64,000 nt of DNA from Echinicola jeungdonensis (GTDB lineage: Bacteria > Bacteroidota > Bacteroidia > Cytophagales > Cyclobacteriaceae), in NCBI RefSeq assembly GCF_030409905.1, contig NZ_JAUFQT010000001.1, forward strand, positions 580,001 to 644,000, written 5' to 3'. Both the position numbers and the translations under genes were made by a program. Below the pieces are notes generated by a model. That model saw only the letters and a program-made list of their open reading frames with translations, was not told the DNA's origin and did not search any database. Positions 9,334 to 18,771 of the stretch are shown here, in pieces. How positions within the stretch are numbered: the first letter of the stretch is position 1; the number at the start of each line of letters is the position of its first letter.

Positions 9334-10149
9334 TTATTTGGACAGTTTGTGCTTTACAAGGATATCTACCAAGGTAATGGAAGCATCCTCCATATCGTTC
9401 ACCAAAGAATCGATTTTAGCTACACAATAGTTGTAGAACAATTGAAGAATAATCGCAACGATCAAACCAGCAACCGTAGTCAAAAGGGCGATTTTGATAC
9501 CACCAGCTACCAAAGAAGGAGAAATATCTCCCGCTGCTTCAATAGAGTCAAAGGCACCGATCATACCAATTACCGTACCCATGAAACCCAACATTGGAGC
9601 AAGGGAAATAAACAAGGAGATCCATACCAATCCTTTTTCCAATCGGCCCATTTCAACAGAACCGTAAGAAATGATGGATTTTTCAACCATCTCGATACCT
9701 TCAGAATATCTCATCAAACCTTGGGTAAAGATGGAAGCTACAGGTCCTTTAGTGCTCTTGGTGACGTCTTTAGCTGCCTCAATACCTCCTTGGTCAAGGG
9801 CATCTTCAACTTTTGCCAAAAGCTTTTTGGTATTGGTAGTAGAAAGGTTAAGGGTGATAATTCTTTCCAATGCCACTGCCAGACCCAAAATCAAACAAAT
9901 CAACACTGGAGACATGAAAGTAGGGTCCCCCTCAATAAATTTGTCTTTAATTATTTGATGGAAAGGTTTTTCTTCCACAACAATTTCGTCGTCGGTCATT
10001 GCAGGAGCGGGTTCTTCAGCTTCCTCCTCCATCATCATTTCAGTAGTGTCCGCTGCAGAAGCTTCTTCTGTAGTGTCCTCTTGTGCTTTTGTAATAACCG
10101 GAGACATAAGGATTCCGGTAAGCATGAACAAAGCGATTAACTTTTTCAT
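9334..10149 (-). CDS. MotA/TolQ/ExbB proton channel family protein
   Basis: 271 residues. A cleavable signal sequence (about 1-22) precedes a very acidic periplasmic segment (about 23-60, many Glu/Asp/Ala/Met), then three membrane helices (about 78-96, 175-200 and 215-242). The helix 2-3 region FISLAPMLGFMGTVIGMI is the MotA/TolQ/ExbB signature. It is the first gene of a four-gene operon and supplies the pentameric stator pore for the two ExbD proteins. The signal peptide plus acidic extension is typical of Bacteroidota ExbB rather than E. coli ExbB. Confidence 0.93.
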   Translation of the reverse strand: MKKLIALFMLTGILMSPVITKAQEDTTEEASAADTTEMMMEEEAEEPAPAMTDDEIVVEEKPFHQIIKDKFIEGDPTFMSPVLICLILGLAVALERIITLNLSTTNTKKLLAKVEDALDQGGIEAAKDVTKSTKGPVASIFTQGLMRYSEGIEMVEKSIISYGSVEMGRLEKGLVWISLFISLAPMLGFMGTVIGMIGAFDSIEAAGDISPSLVAGGIKIALLTTVAGLIVAIILQLFYNYCVAKIDSLVNDMEDASITLVDILVKHKLSK

Positions 10150-10451
10150 AATTTAGTTTTTAATAGACTTTAAATAAAGGTTAAACGGTATCAAATATTA
10201 ATAATGAGCTTTTAAAGATATAATTTTTTCAAATCAAATGACAATGGATATTTGTATTATTTTTCAATATCGCTATTTCCCCTAATATTCCCTTTAATGT
10301 CACAAGGTAACCATCTTTCCGTAAATTGGAAAAATGCTTTTAATAAGAAAAGGAATGGAGGAGAGTCATTTGGATAATTGTGTCAGTGGAAAGGAAAGAA
10401 CTTGGTAGCTCCGTTTCGGTTCCAAAAAACTACCGTTGGATTAAGAAAATG
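10150..10451. other. Intergenic region upstream of exbB
   Basis: An AT-rich stretch of about 300 bp between exbB (minus) and tRNA-Ser (minus). It must hold the exbB promoter. TAATATTTG-like sequence is present on the minus strand near 10195, but no pair matching the Bacteroidota consensus is convincing. No gene was found here. Confidence 0.5.
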
Positions 10452-10539
10452 CAGAGAGGAAGGGATTCGAACCCTCGATACCCTTTAGGGGTATACACGC
10501 TTTCCAGGCGTGCTCCTTCGACCGCTCGGACACCTCTCT
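10452..10539 (-). tRNA. tRNA-Ser (GGA anticodon)
   Basis: On the minus strand a 7-bp acceptor stem (AGAGAGG/CCTCTCT), anticodon stem-loop CACGC-CTGGAAA-GCGTG with anticodon GGA, a long class II variable arm (TATACCCC/GGGTAT region) and the T-loop GGTTCGAATCC are all present. The 88-nt length and long variable arm fit serine. CCA is not encoded. Confidence 0.97.
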
Positions 10540-10628
10540 GTTTGATTGATTTTCGTGCTAACAATCGAGGCGACAAATAAAGATATAATATTTAGCCAAT
10601 GCAAGTATTCAAGAGCTTATTTTCTATA

Positions 10629-10657
10629 AAAAAAGCTTTTTAAAAAGCTTTTTTTCC
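10629..10657 (-). terminator. AT-rich hairpin after ansA
   Basis: A near-perfect palindrome AAAAAGCTTTTTAAAAAGCTTTTT lies about 85 bp past the asparaginase stop and ends in a T run in either direction. It plausibly ends the seven-gene operon that starts near 16964, before the tRNA gene. Confidence 0.5.
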
Positions 10658-10740
10658 TTCATCCACCAAGTAGGGAATTGATTTTCAACCGCTTATTTCC
10701 ACTGTTTTTTTCACCCTCTTTTTTTGCAAGTACAATCCCC

Positions 10741-11817
10741 TTAATTGCTTGTAAGGGACATTTCCCCCGCCAATGGAGTTATCAATTTTCTTCGTATTTC
10801 TTCTTCATCCGTTTCATTGGCGAGTAAAAACATCATTTTGGAAATGGCTGCTTCCGAAGTAATATCCCCTCCACTAAGAACCCCCACTCTTTTTAGTTCC
10901 TTACTTGTTTCATAACGCCCTTGAATGACCCTTCCCCCATTACACTGAGATACATTAAATATAATAATTCCTTTCTTCACTGCCTTCTCCACACTTTCAA
11001 TAAACCAAGCCTCAGTGGGACTGTTTCCAGAACCGTAAGTCTCCATTACCACTCCCTTAAGGCCCTTGGTATTGAAACAACTGTCCAGTACCCCAGCGGT
11101 AATGCCTGGAAACAATTTTAAAATCATCACATGATTGTCCAATTTATTGAGATACTTTAACTGTATACCTTCCTCAAAAGGCTTGATGGCGGCATAATTA
11201 TAATCGATAACAATCCCTGATTCTGCCAATGGTGGATAATTTTCAGATTCAAAAGCATCAAAGTGTACACTTTGCATTTTTTTTGCCCTATTTCCCCGAA
11301 GGAGCATATGGTTGAAAAATATGCATACTTCAGGAACAATGGGTTTCCCATTGGCTTTGGATATGGCTATTTCCAGAGAAGTCATCAAATTTTCCCTCGC
11401 ATCCGACCGCATGGCACTAATGGGCAATTGTGCCCCAGTAAAAATAACCGGTTTACTAAGCCCTTTGAGCATAAAGCTGAGCATGCTGGCTGAATAAGCC
11501 ATAGTATCAGTACCATGAAGCACCACAAAACCATCATAGGTATCGTAGTTTTCATAAATAATGTATGCCATATCTACCCAATGCTGCATATTGACATTGG
11601 ATGAATCAATGGGTTCCGGAAAAGATATTACAGTAATGGCAATATTAAGATTGGTCAGGTTTGGCATTTTCTCCAGGATCTGGCCAAAATTAAATGGCAC
11701 CAATGCACCGGAATCATCGTATGCCATACCAAGCGTGCCGCCAGTATAGATAATCAAAACAGAGGATTTTATCTCACTTTTGGCTGCGGTATTTAATCTT
11801 ACGATCTTATAATTCAT
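10741..11817 (-). CDS. ansA: Type I (cytoplasmic) L-asparaginase
   Basis: 358 residues without a signal peptide. The two catalytic threonine motifs are present: YTGGTLGM (about 25-32) and HGTDTMAYSASML (about 100-112). It hydrolyses asparagine to aspartate and ammonia. The ATG overlaps the tatD stop as ATGA, so it is the last gene of the glycosyltransferase/SpoIIE/NodB/tatD operon. The link to the sugar genes is not obvious and may simply reflect operon accretion. Confidence 0.93.
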   Translation of the reverse strand: MNYKIVRLNTAAKSEIKSSVLIIYTGGTLGMAYDDSGALVPFNFGQILEKMPNLTNLNIAITVISFPEPIDSSNVNMQHWVDMAYIIYENYDTYDGFVVLHGTDTMAYSASMLSFMLKGLSKPVIFTGAQLPISAMRSDARENLMTSLEIAISKANGKPIVPEVCIFFNHMLLRGNRAKKMQSVHFDAFESENYPPLAESGIVIDYNYAAIKPFEEGIQLKYLNKLDNHVMILKLFPGITAGVLDSCFNTKGLKGVVMETYGSGNSPTEAWFIESVEKAVKKGIIIFNVSQCNGGRVIQGRYETSKELKRVGVLSGGDITSEAAISKMMFLLANETDEEEIRRKLITPLAGEMSLTSN

Positions 11818-12590
11818 AAAGTAGACCGGTTAAAAATCTTATTGGCATTAAAATTAGTGATTTTTGCTACCTTTTCAAGTGGATTTTCGGTCAGGTCCCC
11901 TACCCTTTCTGCAATGAGAGGTATATACTCCGGTGAATTTCTCTTTCCCCGGTAAGGCACAGGAGCCAAATAAGGTCCATCTGTTTCCAAAACCAATTGA
12001 CCAAGACCAATTTCCGGAAGCACCTTATCCAATCCTCCGTTTTTAAAAGTAGAAACACCACCAATACCCAATAAAAAATCCATCTCCATAATTTTTTTGG
12101 CCTGGTTTACTGTTCCAGTAAAACAATGGAAAATCCCCGTAAGGTTTTCCTCTTTCAATTCCTCAATAATTTGGATGGTTTCATCAATGGATTCCCTGCA
12201 ATGGAGCACTATGGGTAACTTTTTTTCTTTTGCCCATTCCACCTGAATCCTCAAGGCTTCTTTTTGATATTCAAATAATGACTTGTCCCAATATAAGTCT
12301 GTTCCGATCTCCCCAATAGCTACAAAATCCCTTTTATTAAGCCATTCCTCAATTACATACAATTGTTTTTCAAAATTCTTATCCACCTCACAAGGGTGTA
12401 AGCCCATCATGGGAACACAAACATCCGGATATTTTAACTCCGCTTCTAACATGGGGTCAATGGAATCTACATCCACATTAGGCATATAGATTTTTTTCAC
12501 ACCTTTTTCCTCACATCTCCTTATGACATCATCCCTGTCATTATCGTATTTTTTAGAATAAATATGTGCGTGGGTATCAATATAGTGCAT
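11814..12590 (-). CDS. TatD-family metal-dependent hydrolase
   Basis: 258 residues from ATG 12590 (MHYIDTHAH). A longer in-frame start at 12611 exists, but the chosen ATG overlaps the preceding stop as TGATG and places the metal motif DTHAH at the N-terminus as expected. Other metal ligands are visible in IGEIGTDLYW, LHCRES, FHCFTG and ETDGPYLAP. TatD proteins are TIM-barrel nucleases acting on DNA 3' ends or D-aminoacyl-tRNA; the exact substrate here is not known. Cotranscribed with ansA. Confidence 0.92.
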   Translation of the reverse strand: MHYIDTHAHIYSKKYDNDRDDVIRRCEEKGVKKIYMPNVDVDSIDPMLEAELKYPDVCVPMMGLHPCEVDKNFEKQLYVIEEWLNKRDFVAIGEIGTDLYWDKSLFEYQKEALRIQVEWAKEKKLPIVLHCRESIDETIQIIEELKEENLTGIFHCFTGTVNQAKKIMEMDFLLGIGGVSTFKNGGLDKVLPEIGLGQLVLETDGPYLAPVPYRGKRNSPEYIPLIAERVGDLTENPLEKVAKITNFNANKIFNRSTL

Positions 12591-13693
12591 CAGTAATTCC
12601 TTTCTTTCCATTTAATCTTCGAAGGCCAAAAATAATATACTATTGTAGACCATGAAATTACCGCATAATAAACTTCAAAAAATAATAATGGAATAAAAGG
12701 CAGCCTGGTTTTAGTTTTTTGGGCATAATACTGCATCAGGTTCATTTGTAAAAAGATTTTGATTGCCCAAAGCAGCAGGCCAAAGGTAAAATTTTGAAAA
12801 ACCAAATAAATTATGGCTGGAAAAAACAGCAATTGCATTACCAATGCCATTTTCCAAAACCAGGGAAGTCCCATGGCCCCCTGAGTCCAGCGTTTCCGCT
12901 GCCTGAGCAAATCCAACACATTATTTTCGGCTTTGGTCAATGCCAAGCTTAATAGGCTTACTTGATGGACCGGCCGGTATCCTTTTGCCCATATAGCCCT
13001 CCCCAGTTCAAAATCTTCTGTAACAGAAAAGGGAAGGGCCTCAAATCCCCCTACACTATTATAAGCTTCCTTACTGACAAGCATATTATTCCCAACACCT
13101 GTAAGGGATTGTCCCAAATCGGAGGCCACCTTGACCATGCTTAATGTCAGCCACCAATCCATTCCTTGCCACCTTTCCCAAAAGGATTTTGCCTTTACCC
13201 TGGAAATGCCGATTACCATTCCCTTCTCTGGGGTAAAGGCCCTTACCATTTCCCTTGCCCATTCGGGATTTACCTCGCAATCTGCATCGGTAAACAAAAA
13301 TAATTCCCCTTCTGCCACTTGAATCAACTGGACTAAGGCATTGGCTTTTCCATTCATCAAATTTCCCTTTTGGGGACTGACATTTACATAAACCCTGTTA
13401 TGTTCCTTGCCTGCCCAAGCCTTGATTATGGCTTCTGTTTGATCAGTACTTTCATCATTACCTATGATAAATTCAATCTTTTCAGGAGGATAACGGAGTT
13501 TTTCAAGAGCTTTTAAACATTGAGGTAAATATTGGGCTTCATTCCTAGCAGGGATCAAAACACTAATTCTTGGCCAACTTCCTTCCTCAATCGGCTTTGA
13601 GTAATCCTGGAAATGATATTTCAACAATATCCATAAAAGTAGGTCCTGAATAAGCAGCAAAAAAACAAGGAATATGGAAATCAAGCTGATCAT
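12590..13693 (-). CDS. Family 2 glycosyltransferase, processive type, membrane-bound
   Basis: 367 residues: N-terminal membrane helix (about 1-24), GT-A domain with VLIPARNEAQYLP, nucleotide-binding GNDESTDQTE, metal-binding DADCE (about 136-140) and QRKRWTQGA (about 266-274), then two C-terminal helices. DxD plus QxxRW is typical of processive beta-glycosyltransferases such as those making poly-GlcNAc or hyaluronan-like chains. Directly downstream of a NodB deacetylase (ATGA overlap), which fits synthesis of an N-acetylated surface polysaccharide; the product is not known. Confidence 0.9.
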   Translation of the reverse strand: MISLISIFLVFLLLIQDLLLWILLKYHFQDYSKPIEEGSWPRISVLIPARNEAQYLPQCLKALEKLRYPPEKIEFIIGNDESTDQTEAIIKAWAGKEHNRVYVNVSPQKGNLMNGKANALVQLIQVAEGELFLFTDADCEVNPEWAREMVRAFTPEKGMVIGISRVKAKSFWERWQGMDWWLTLSMVKVASDLGQSLTGVGNNMLVSKEAYNSVGGFEALPFSVTEDFELGRAIWAKGYRPVHQVSLLSLALTKAENNVLDLLRQRKRWTQGAMGLPWFWKMALVMQLLFFPAIIYLVFQNFTFGLLLWAIKIFLQMNLMQYYAQKTKTRLPFIPLLFFEVYYAVISWSTIVYYFWPSKIKWKERNY

Positions 13694-14316
13694 AACTTTC
13701 CAGTCCGATAACCCTGACTTCCTAAATAATCTAAAAATTCCGGAAGGACTTTTCTGATAATATTTTTTGTTTTTAATTGATCATGAAAAACTATAATGGA
13801 ACCGTTCCTGACATAGTTTAAAGTTTTTTGAAGGCATATTTCGGCAGGTTGGCTTGGATCATAATCACCAGAAAGAACATCCCACATTATTATATCAAAG
13901 AATTCCTTGGTTTGTTTACGTTGACTTTTTCTCATTCTTCCATAGGGGGGGCGAAACAAATAGGGCTTCATTCCCAATTCCTGTTCTATTATTTCCTGGC
14001 ATTTCCCCACATTATCCCAATAATCCCTCAAGTTTACTTTTGTACCTTTGATATGATTAAAGGTATGGTTACCGATTTGATGGCCCTGATGGAACACTTC
14101 CCGCGCCAATTCGGGAAACTTGGCAACATTATCTCCTACCATAAAGAAGGTAGCTTTCATACCCCTTTTCCCCAATTCTTCCAGCACAAAATCCGTTACT
14201 CCAGGAACGGGGCCATCGTCAAAAGTGATATATACCTGTTTTTCTTCCCTGCTCTTATGCCAAATCAAATCAGGGTACATCCACCTAACAACTTTGGGAA
14301 CATGGTGAATAACCAT
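13690..14316 (-). CDS. NodB-type polysaccharide deacetylase
   Basis: 208 residues covering one NodB homology domain. Motif 1 TFDDGPVPGVT (about 31-41), motif 2 HQIGNHTFNH (about 75-84) with the two metal His residues, and motif 3 RPPYGRMRKSQ (about 122-132) are intact, so a metal-dependent carbohydrate esterase family 4 deacetylase is expected. No signal peptide is evident; an N-terminal segment could be a membrane-proximal region. Between the SpoIIE phosphatase (10-bp gap) and a GT2 (4-bp overlap). Confidence 0.9.
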   Translation of the reverse strand: MVIHHVPKVVRWMYPDLIWHKSREEKQVYITFDDGPVPGVTDFVLEELGKRGMKATFFMVGDNVAKFPELAREVFHQGHQIGNHTFNHIKGTKVNLRDYWDNVGKCQEIIEQELGMKPYLFRPPYGRMRKSQRKQTKEFFDIIMWDVLSGDYDPSQPAEICLQKTLNYVRNGSIIVFHDQLKTKNIIRKVLPEFLDYLGSQGYRTGKL

Positions 14317-14326
14317 TTATTACTAT

Positions 14327-15556
14327 TTAATTAAATCTTAAACTCATCAAGGTAATATCATCCCTCTTTGGAACTTCATCTGTAAAAGCATTCCATTTTT
14401 CAAAAAAATCATTATGAAATCCCATTGGGTCTTTGCATAAATTTCGCCCTATATATTCCAACAATCTCTTTTCCCCAAATTCTTCTTGTTGAGGATTCAA
14501 TGCCTCAGTCAATCCATCAGTATAAAGGTGAAGGGTAAAGCCCTTTAATTCTTTTCTCTCCCCCTCTTCCAAAAATGGTAATTTTTCGAAAGCCCCTAAA
14601 ATGGTGGTTCCAGCTTCCAACTGTTCGGTGGCCTTTTTATCCTCCCAACACAACACAGGAGGATTATGACCTGCATTGATATATTTCAATGTTCGGGTTT
14701 TATAATTGTAATAACCCAAAAAGAAAGTAATAAACCGCTCCCCATGCGTATTCTCAAAAATCGTGAAATTGAGCTGCTCTGCGATCATCTTCAAATCGGA
14801 GGAACTTCGGAGCAAAGTCCTTAGTGCGGCCTGGAAATTGGACATCAATAGGGCTGCTGGCATTCCCTTTCCAGAAACATCGGCGATACAAAAAAACACT
14901 TCATCTTCCGACTTTTGAATCAAATCATAATAATCTCCCCCCACCCTGCTATGTGGGAAATAGGTAACTTTAGCTTTGAGCTTATCTGTTTCAGGAAGCT
15001 GGAATGGAAATAACATCCTTTGAACACTGCTGGCTATTTCCACCTCCTTTTTTAAGCGTTCCTGCTCCAATTGCCTTCGGGCAAACCTTTTGTTTTCCAG
15101 CGCAACCACCAAAATATTGGTAAGTGCCTGGGTGAAATCAAGGTCCAAATCCCGCTCTCCATCCTTGGTTTTTAGCAAAAGGATTGCAAGCATTTTGTCC
15201 TTATGATATACCGGAACATAGATATCCAATTCAGAAAAGGAAAATTCTCTGGGCATCACCAAGTTTAATTTTCCAATGGCCCGGTTATCCTCCACATCTG
15301 AATTGGGAATAAACTTGGGTATATTTGCCTTTACCCCATGAACCACCCGCTCTTCAAACCCATCCTGATTGGCCACATACAAGACCAAGGCCTTGATGTT
15401 CAAATGCACCAAACAGGTAAATTTGAAAATATTGAGCAATACAGCTTCCGTCTTGTTTTCATTGATGGCCTGGGTGATTTCCAAGAGGGCTTTTAACTCA
15501 AGTTCTTTCCTTTGATATTTTAATGTCTCGGTGGTCAATTTATCGGCTTCAATCAC
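14327..15556 (-). CDS. GAF domain/SpoIIE-type PP2C serine phosphatase
   Basis: 409 residues. An N-terminal GAF-like sensor (about 25-160) and a short coiled segment precede a SpoIIE/RsbU PP2C catalytic domain with metal-binding GGDYYD (about 205-210), DVSGKGMPAALLMSN, NAGHNPPVL and YTDGLTEALN. Such phosphatases dephosphorylate STAS anti-anti-sigma proteins or related partners. No STAS or anti-sigma gene is nearby; it sits between a small protein (3-bp gap) and the deacetylase, so it may control the envelope polysaccharide genes around it. Confidence 0.92.
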   Translation of the reverse strand: MIEADKLTTETLKYQRKELELKALLEITQAINENKTEAVLLNIFKFTCLVHLNIKALVLYVANQDGFEERVVHGVKANIPKFIPNSDVEDNRAIGKLNLVMPREFSFSELDIYVPVYHKDKMLAILLLKTKDGERDLDLDFTQALTNILVVALENKRFARRQLEQERLKKEVEIASSVQRMLFPFQLPETDKLKAKVTYFPHSRVGGDYYDLIQKSEDEVFFCIADVSGKGMPAALLMSNFQAALRTLLRSSSDLKMIAEQLNFTIFENTHGERFITFFLGYYNYKTRTLKYINAGHNPPVLCWEDKKATEQLEAGTTILGAFEKLPFLEEGERKELKGFTLHLYTDGLTEALNPQQEEFGEKRLLEYIGRNLCKDPMGFHNDFFEKWNAFTDEVPKRDDITLMSLRFN

Positions 15557-15559
15557 TTT

Positions 15560-15811
15560 TTAAAGGGTATTATGGGCCATAAGCCCTTTTTTGGTGGCCA
15601 GAAAGTAATATTGCTTTCCATTTTTTGGAATATCCGGACTTCCGGTCAAATCCTCATCTGGCCCGGCCAGACATTTGATGTATTTTTTCTCAAATAGTAA
15701 CTGCAATGTACTCAAAACCTTGGCTTCTTCCCAACACAAGGTTTCTTTTAACCCTTTGAAGGATTGGACAAAGTACAATTCATCCATCAAATCAAATTCT
15801 TCATCGGACAT
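15560..15811 (-). CDS. Small conserved protein, unrecognised
   Basis: 83 residues, acidic N-terminus (SDEEFDLMDELYF) and a body with alternating helix-like segments that could be winged-helix-like (LCWEEAKVLSTLQLLFEKKYI). No named family is recognised. Its stop is 3 bp before the SpoIIE phosphatase start, so the two are translationally close and it could be a partner or regulator of that phosphatase. It belongs to the same operon as the flanking glycosyltransferases. Confidence 0.7.
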   Translation of the reverse strand: MSDEEFDLMDELYFVQSFKGLKETLCWEEAKVLSTLQLLFEKKYIKCLAGPDEDLTGSPDIPKNGKQYYFLATKKGLMAHNTL

Positions 15812-15836
15812 GGTCGGTATTATTTTTGACTTAAAA

Positions 15837-16964
15837 TTACTGATTTGAAATATTATCCCTTCCCTTCCAGGAAAATTTTCCAGTTAAGGCTTTTCCTGCC
15901 ACTACCACAGAATATATGGGATGTAATAGGCTGGCATAAATGTAACTGTACCAGGGAGTGGGAATAAGGAGTTCATTTAATACATGGCCCAAAGCCCAAT
16001 ATTCTGCCCCGACCTTTATCCCCCAAAAAAGTACAAAAGCACTAAACTGCTTTTCCACCAAAAGTCCTAAGCTAAACAAAAAGACCAAGGCAAACCCCAC
16101 CATTCCAATGGCGGTACCAAAATTACTTTTCTTTTGATGCTTGTTCCATTTATTGGCCCACCTGGCCCTTTGCTCAACCAAGCCTTTCCAATCAGTGGCA
16201 GTAGATGTTACCACTAAATTTTCCCTGTAAGGAAGATAAGTTATAGCTTTTGGCCCATAATAATGGTTGATCTTATAAAGCAGAAAAGCATCATCCCCTG
16301 AAAGCACTGAATGGTTTCCAAAGTATCCTCCTGCTTGCTGAAAAGCTTCCTTCCTATAAGCTAAATTGGCCCCGCTGCACATAATAGGCCTTTTCCATTT
16401 GAAAAATGCCTGGGTAACCAATAAAATACTGGCCCATTCTATTTGCTGAAAATAATCCCACATGTTCCCCTGGGATTTGGAGATCACGGGCCCTGCCACC
16501 ATTTGAACCTTTTCATCCCAAAATGGCTGAACCATCCTTTCTACCCAATCCGGGGGAAATTGGCAGTCCGCATCCGTGGTCAAAATGATATTTCCAGTCG
16601 ATAACATTACCCCAAATTCAATCGCACCCTTTTTTCCCTGAGCTGGGCTTAATACCACATGGCAATTCCGAATCTCCTTTTTATTAATGACTTCTTCGGC
16701 AAGTAGCCTTCCACCATCTGAGCTGTGGTCGTCTATCAGGATTATTTCTAATTGGGAATAGGTGAGTTGCCCTAAACTTTCGATCAGGGATTCTAAATTT
16801 GGTTTTTCGTCCCTGAAAGGAACTAATAGAGTAACTGGAAAGGGGGATTTTTTAGAAGAAATGGGACCATGGACTGTTTTCCACTTATCGGCCAACACCA
16901 CTAAAACAAGTCCGTACAGCAATGCTGCACCTAGGAAGAAAATCACCAAAAGATTCATGCCCAT
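15837..16964 (-). CDS. Family 2 glycosyltransferase with membrane helices
   Basis: About 375 residues from the ATG at 16964 (MGMNLLVIFF); an alternative TTG at 16991 would abut the ruvC start and seems less likely. N-terminal helix, GT-A core with LLVPFRDEKPN, LIDDHSSDGG, TDADCQFPPDW and RARWANKW, then two or three C-terminal helices. It resembles the other GT2 in this operon but is a separate enzyme. First gene of the minus-strand operon running to ansA and divergent from ruvC with only about 26 bp between. Confidence 0.88.
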   Translation of the reverse strand: MGMNLLVIFFLGAALLYGLVLVVLADKWKTVHGPISSKKSPFPVTLLVPFRDEKPNLESLIESLGQLTYSQLEIILIDDHSSDGGRLLAEEVINKKEIRNCHVVLSPAQGKKGAIEFGVMLSTGNIILTTDADCQFPPDWVERMVQPFWDEKVQMVAGPVISKSQGNMWDYFQQIEWASILLVTQAFFKWKRPIMCSGANLAYRKEAFQQAGGYFGNHSVLSGDDAFLLYKINHYYGPKAITYLPYRENLVVTSTATDWKGLVEQRARWANKWNKHQKKSNFGTAIGMVGFALVFLFSLGLLVEKQFSAFVLFWGIKVGAEYWALGHVLNELLIPTPWYSYIYASLLHPIYSVVVAGKALTGKFSWKGRDNISNQ

Positions 16965-16990
16965 GGAAGGAAATCTGCTAAATTGCGACA

Positions 16991-17563
16991 ATGGGCAAAA
17001 TACCGAAAAAGGAATTGAAAGAGCAAATTATTTTGGGAATCGACCCCGGTACCAATGTCATGGGTTATGGGTTGATCCTTGTAGAAGGGAAGAAATATAA
17101 AATCCTGCAATTTGGGGTAATCCATCTAAAAAAATATGGGTCCCATGAACTGAAATTAAAAAAAATCTTTGAACGGATTACAGGAATAATTGATGAATTC
17201 CACCCCGACAATGTAGCACTGGAAGCTCCATTTTTTGGTCAAAATGTGCAGTCCATGCTAAAACTTGGAAGAGCCCAGGGGGTTGCCATGGCCGCAGCTT
17301 TGGCAAGGGACATCCCCATTACAGAATATTCTCCCAAAAAAGTCAAACAATCGGTAACCGGAAATGGGAATGCCTCCAAGGAACAAGTTGCTGAAATGCT
17401 TAAAACCCTGTTAAAAATTGAAAGTGTGCCCAAGCTTTTGGATGCCACAGATGCTTTGGCAGTAGCCCTTTGCCACCACTTCCATGCAGGAAGGCTCCAA
17501 ACCCGTGGCAGAAGTGCTGGATGGAAAGCATTTATTGAAGAAAACCCCGGCCGGATTAAATAA
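16991..17563 (+). CDS. ruvC: Holliday junction resolvase RuvC
   Basis: 190 residues. The catalytic carboxylates are found in [14 protein letters not shown] (first Asp), [12 protein letters not shown] (Glu) and [13 protein letters not shown] (last Asp pair). It cleaves Holliday junctions with RuvAB, neither of which is in the window. The start at 16991 is the only ATG that keeps the full N-terminal strand; a basic 12-residue extension precedes the core. Convergent with thiL. Confidence 0.95.
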   Translation: MGKIPKKELKEQIILGIDPGTNVMGYGLILVEGKKYKILQFGVIHLKKYGSHELKLKKIFERITGIIDEFHPDNVALEAPFFGQNVQSMLKLGRAQGVAMAAALARDIPITEYSPKKVKQSVTGNGNASKEQVAEMLKTLLKIESVPKLLDATDALAVALCHHFHAGRLQTRGRSAGWKAFIEENPGRIK

Positions 17564-17592
17564 TCCTTTCCGGCCGGTGAGGTTTTTTTTTA
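17543..17592. terminator. Terminator between convergent ruvC and thiL
   Basis: AACC-CCGGCCGGA (17543-17555) pairs with TCCGGCCGG-TGA-GGTT (about 17569-17584), followed by a T run. The left arm is inside the ruvC 3' end. Confidence 0.75.
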
Positions 17593-18618
17593 AAAATGTT
17601 TCCAACCTTGAGCTTTTAGTTCAACGGCAGTTTGGCTTTTGGTCACCATCAATTTTCCTTCTTCAGATTTGGTCACATGGCCAATAAAATGGACATCTGG
17701 ATGCTTTTCTAATTTATCGAAATCCTCCTGCTTAATGGTAAAAAGCAGCTCATAATCTTCTCCTCCATTCAATACACAGGTAATCGGATCCAGCCCAAAT
17801 TCCACTGCAGAATCATATGTTTGTTTATCAATAGGCAATTTATCCTCATATATTCTTACTCCAACACCAGACTGCTTGCAAATATGAAAAAGTTCAGAGG
17901 CAAGTCCATCAGAAATATCAATCATACTGGTAGGAACTACATTTAAATCGCGAAGTTCATGGATGATATCCATTCTGGCATCTGGGCGAAGTTGCCTACC
18001 GGTAACATAGGCATATTTTTCCAACTGGGGTTGCATTTTGGGATCGGCCATAAACACCTCTTTTTCCCTTTCCAAAACCTGAAGGCCCATCAAAGCCCCT
18101 CCCAGGTCACCTGTTGCACAAATGATATCCTTATCTTTGGCCCCAGACCTTAACACTTCTTTTCCTTTTTCCACCTCTCCTAATACAGTAATAGAAATCA
18201 CCAATCCTGCCCGGGAGGAAGTAGTGTCTCCACCAATGATGTCCACATTATAATGTTCGGCTGCAGCATTTACTCCTGCATACAAAGCATCTACAGCCTC
18301 AACAGAAAACCGGTTGCTTAATCCCACGCTGACTGTAATTTGCTTAGGAATCGCATTCATTGCAGCAATATCAGAAACATTGACAGCCACGGCTTTGAAC
18401 CCCAAATGCTGTAATGGAGTGTAAGACATATCAAAATGAACTCCTTCCAGTAACAGGTCGGTAGAAATCACCTGGACAAAATCCCCCTTGTCCAGTATTG
18501 CAGCGTCATCACCGACGCCTTTTATGGTACTTGGATGTCGAAGCTTTATATTTTCATTTAAATGATCAATTAGACCAAACTCTCCCAATTCACTTATTTC
18601 CGTTCGCTTTTCCTTCAT
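17590..18618 (-). CDS. thiL: Thiamine-monophosphate kinase
   Basis: 342 residues from ATG 18618 (MKEKRTEISELGEFGLIDHL); the frame stays open to 18729 but the extra 37 residues do not fit the family. ATP/Mg motifs are visible: GVGDDAAI, NVSDIAAMNA, GGDTTSS, DISDGLASEL and NGGEDYELLF. It phosphorylates thiamine phosphate to thiamine diphosphate. No thiamine biosynthesis genes or THI-box riboswitch were seen here. Downstream of mce with a gap of about 150 bp. Confidence 0.95.
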   Translation of the reverse strand: MKEKRTEISELGEFGLIDHLNENIKLRHPSTIKGVGDDAAILDKGDFVQVISTDLLLEGVHFDMSYTPLQHLGFKAVAVNVSDIAAMNAIPKQITVSVGLSNRFSVEAVDALYAGVNAAAEHYNVDIIGGDTTSSRAGLVISITVLGEVEKGKEVLRSGAKDKDIICATGDLGGALMGLQVLEREKEVFMADPKMQPQLEKYAYVTGRQLRPDARMDIIHELRDLNVVPTSMIDISDGLASELFHICKQSGVGVRIYEDKLPIDKQTYDSAVEFGLDPITCVLNGGEDYELLFTIKQEDFDKLEKHPDVHFIGHVTKSEEGKLMVTKSQTAVELKAQGWKHF

Positions 18619-18771
18619 GATATATTGTAATTTATTTTGAAGGCCTAACGCCTTAACCTTTCCTTCTTTTCTGGTAAATCCACCAATTTTTATTTTTTGG
18701 AAGGTATTGCTCTCCTCCCAAATTTCCATTGGAGGGTAAATAACATTTATGTTTTTCCCTGTAAATGAATT

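Noticed and set aside
9349..10140. A 263-residue plus-strand open frame opposite exbB
   Set aside because: Low-complexity composition rich in His, Gln and Asn, no start signal, and fully antisense to a clear ExbB protein. It is a shadow frame.
18619..18771. A THI-box (TPP) riboswitch upstream of thiL
   Set aside because: No TPP aptamer core sequence was seen in the gap between mce and thiL.
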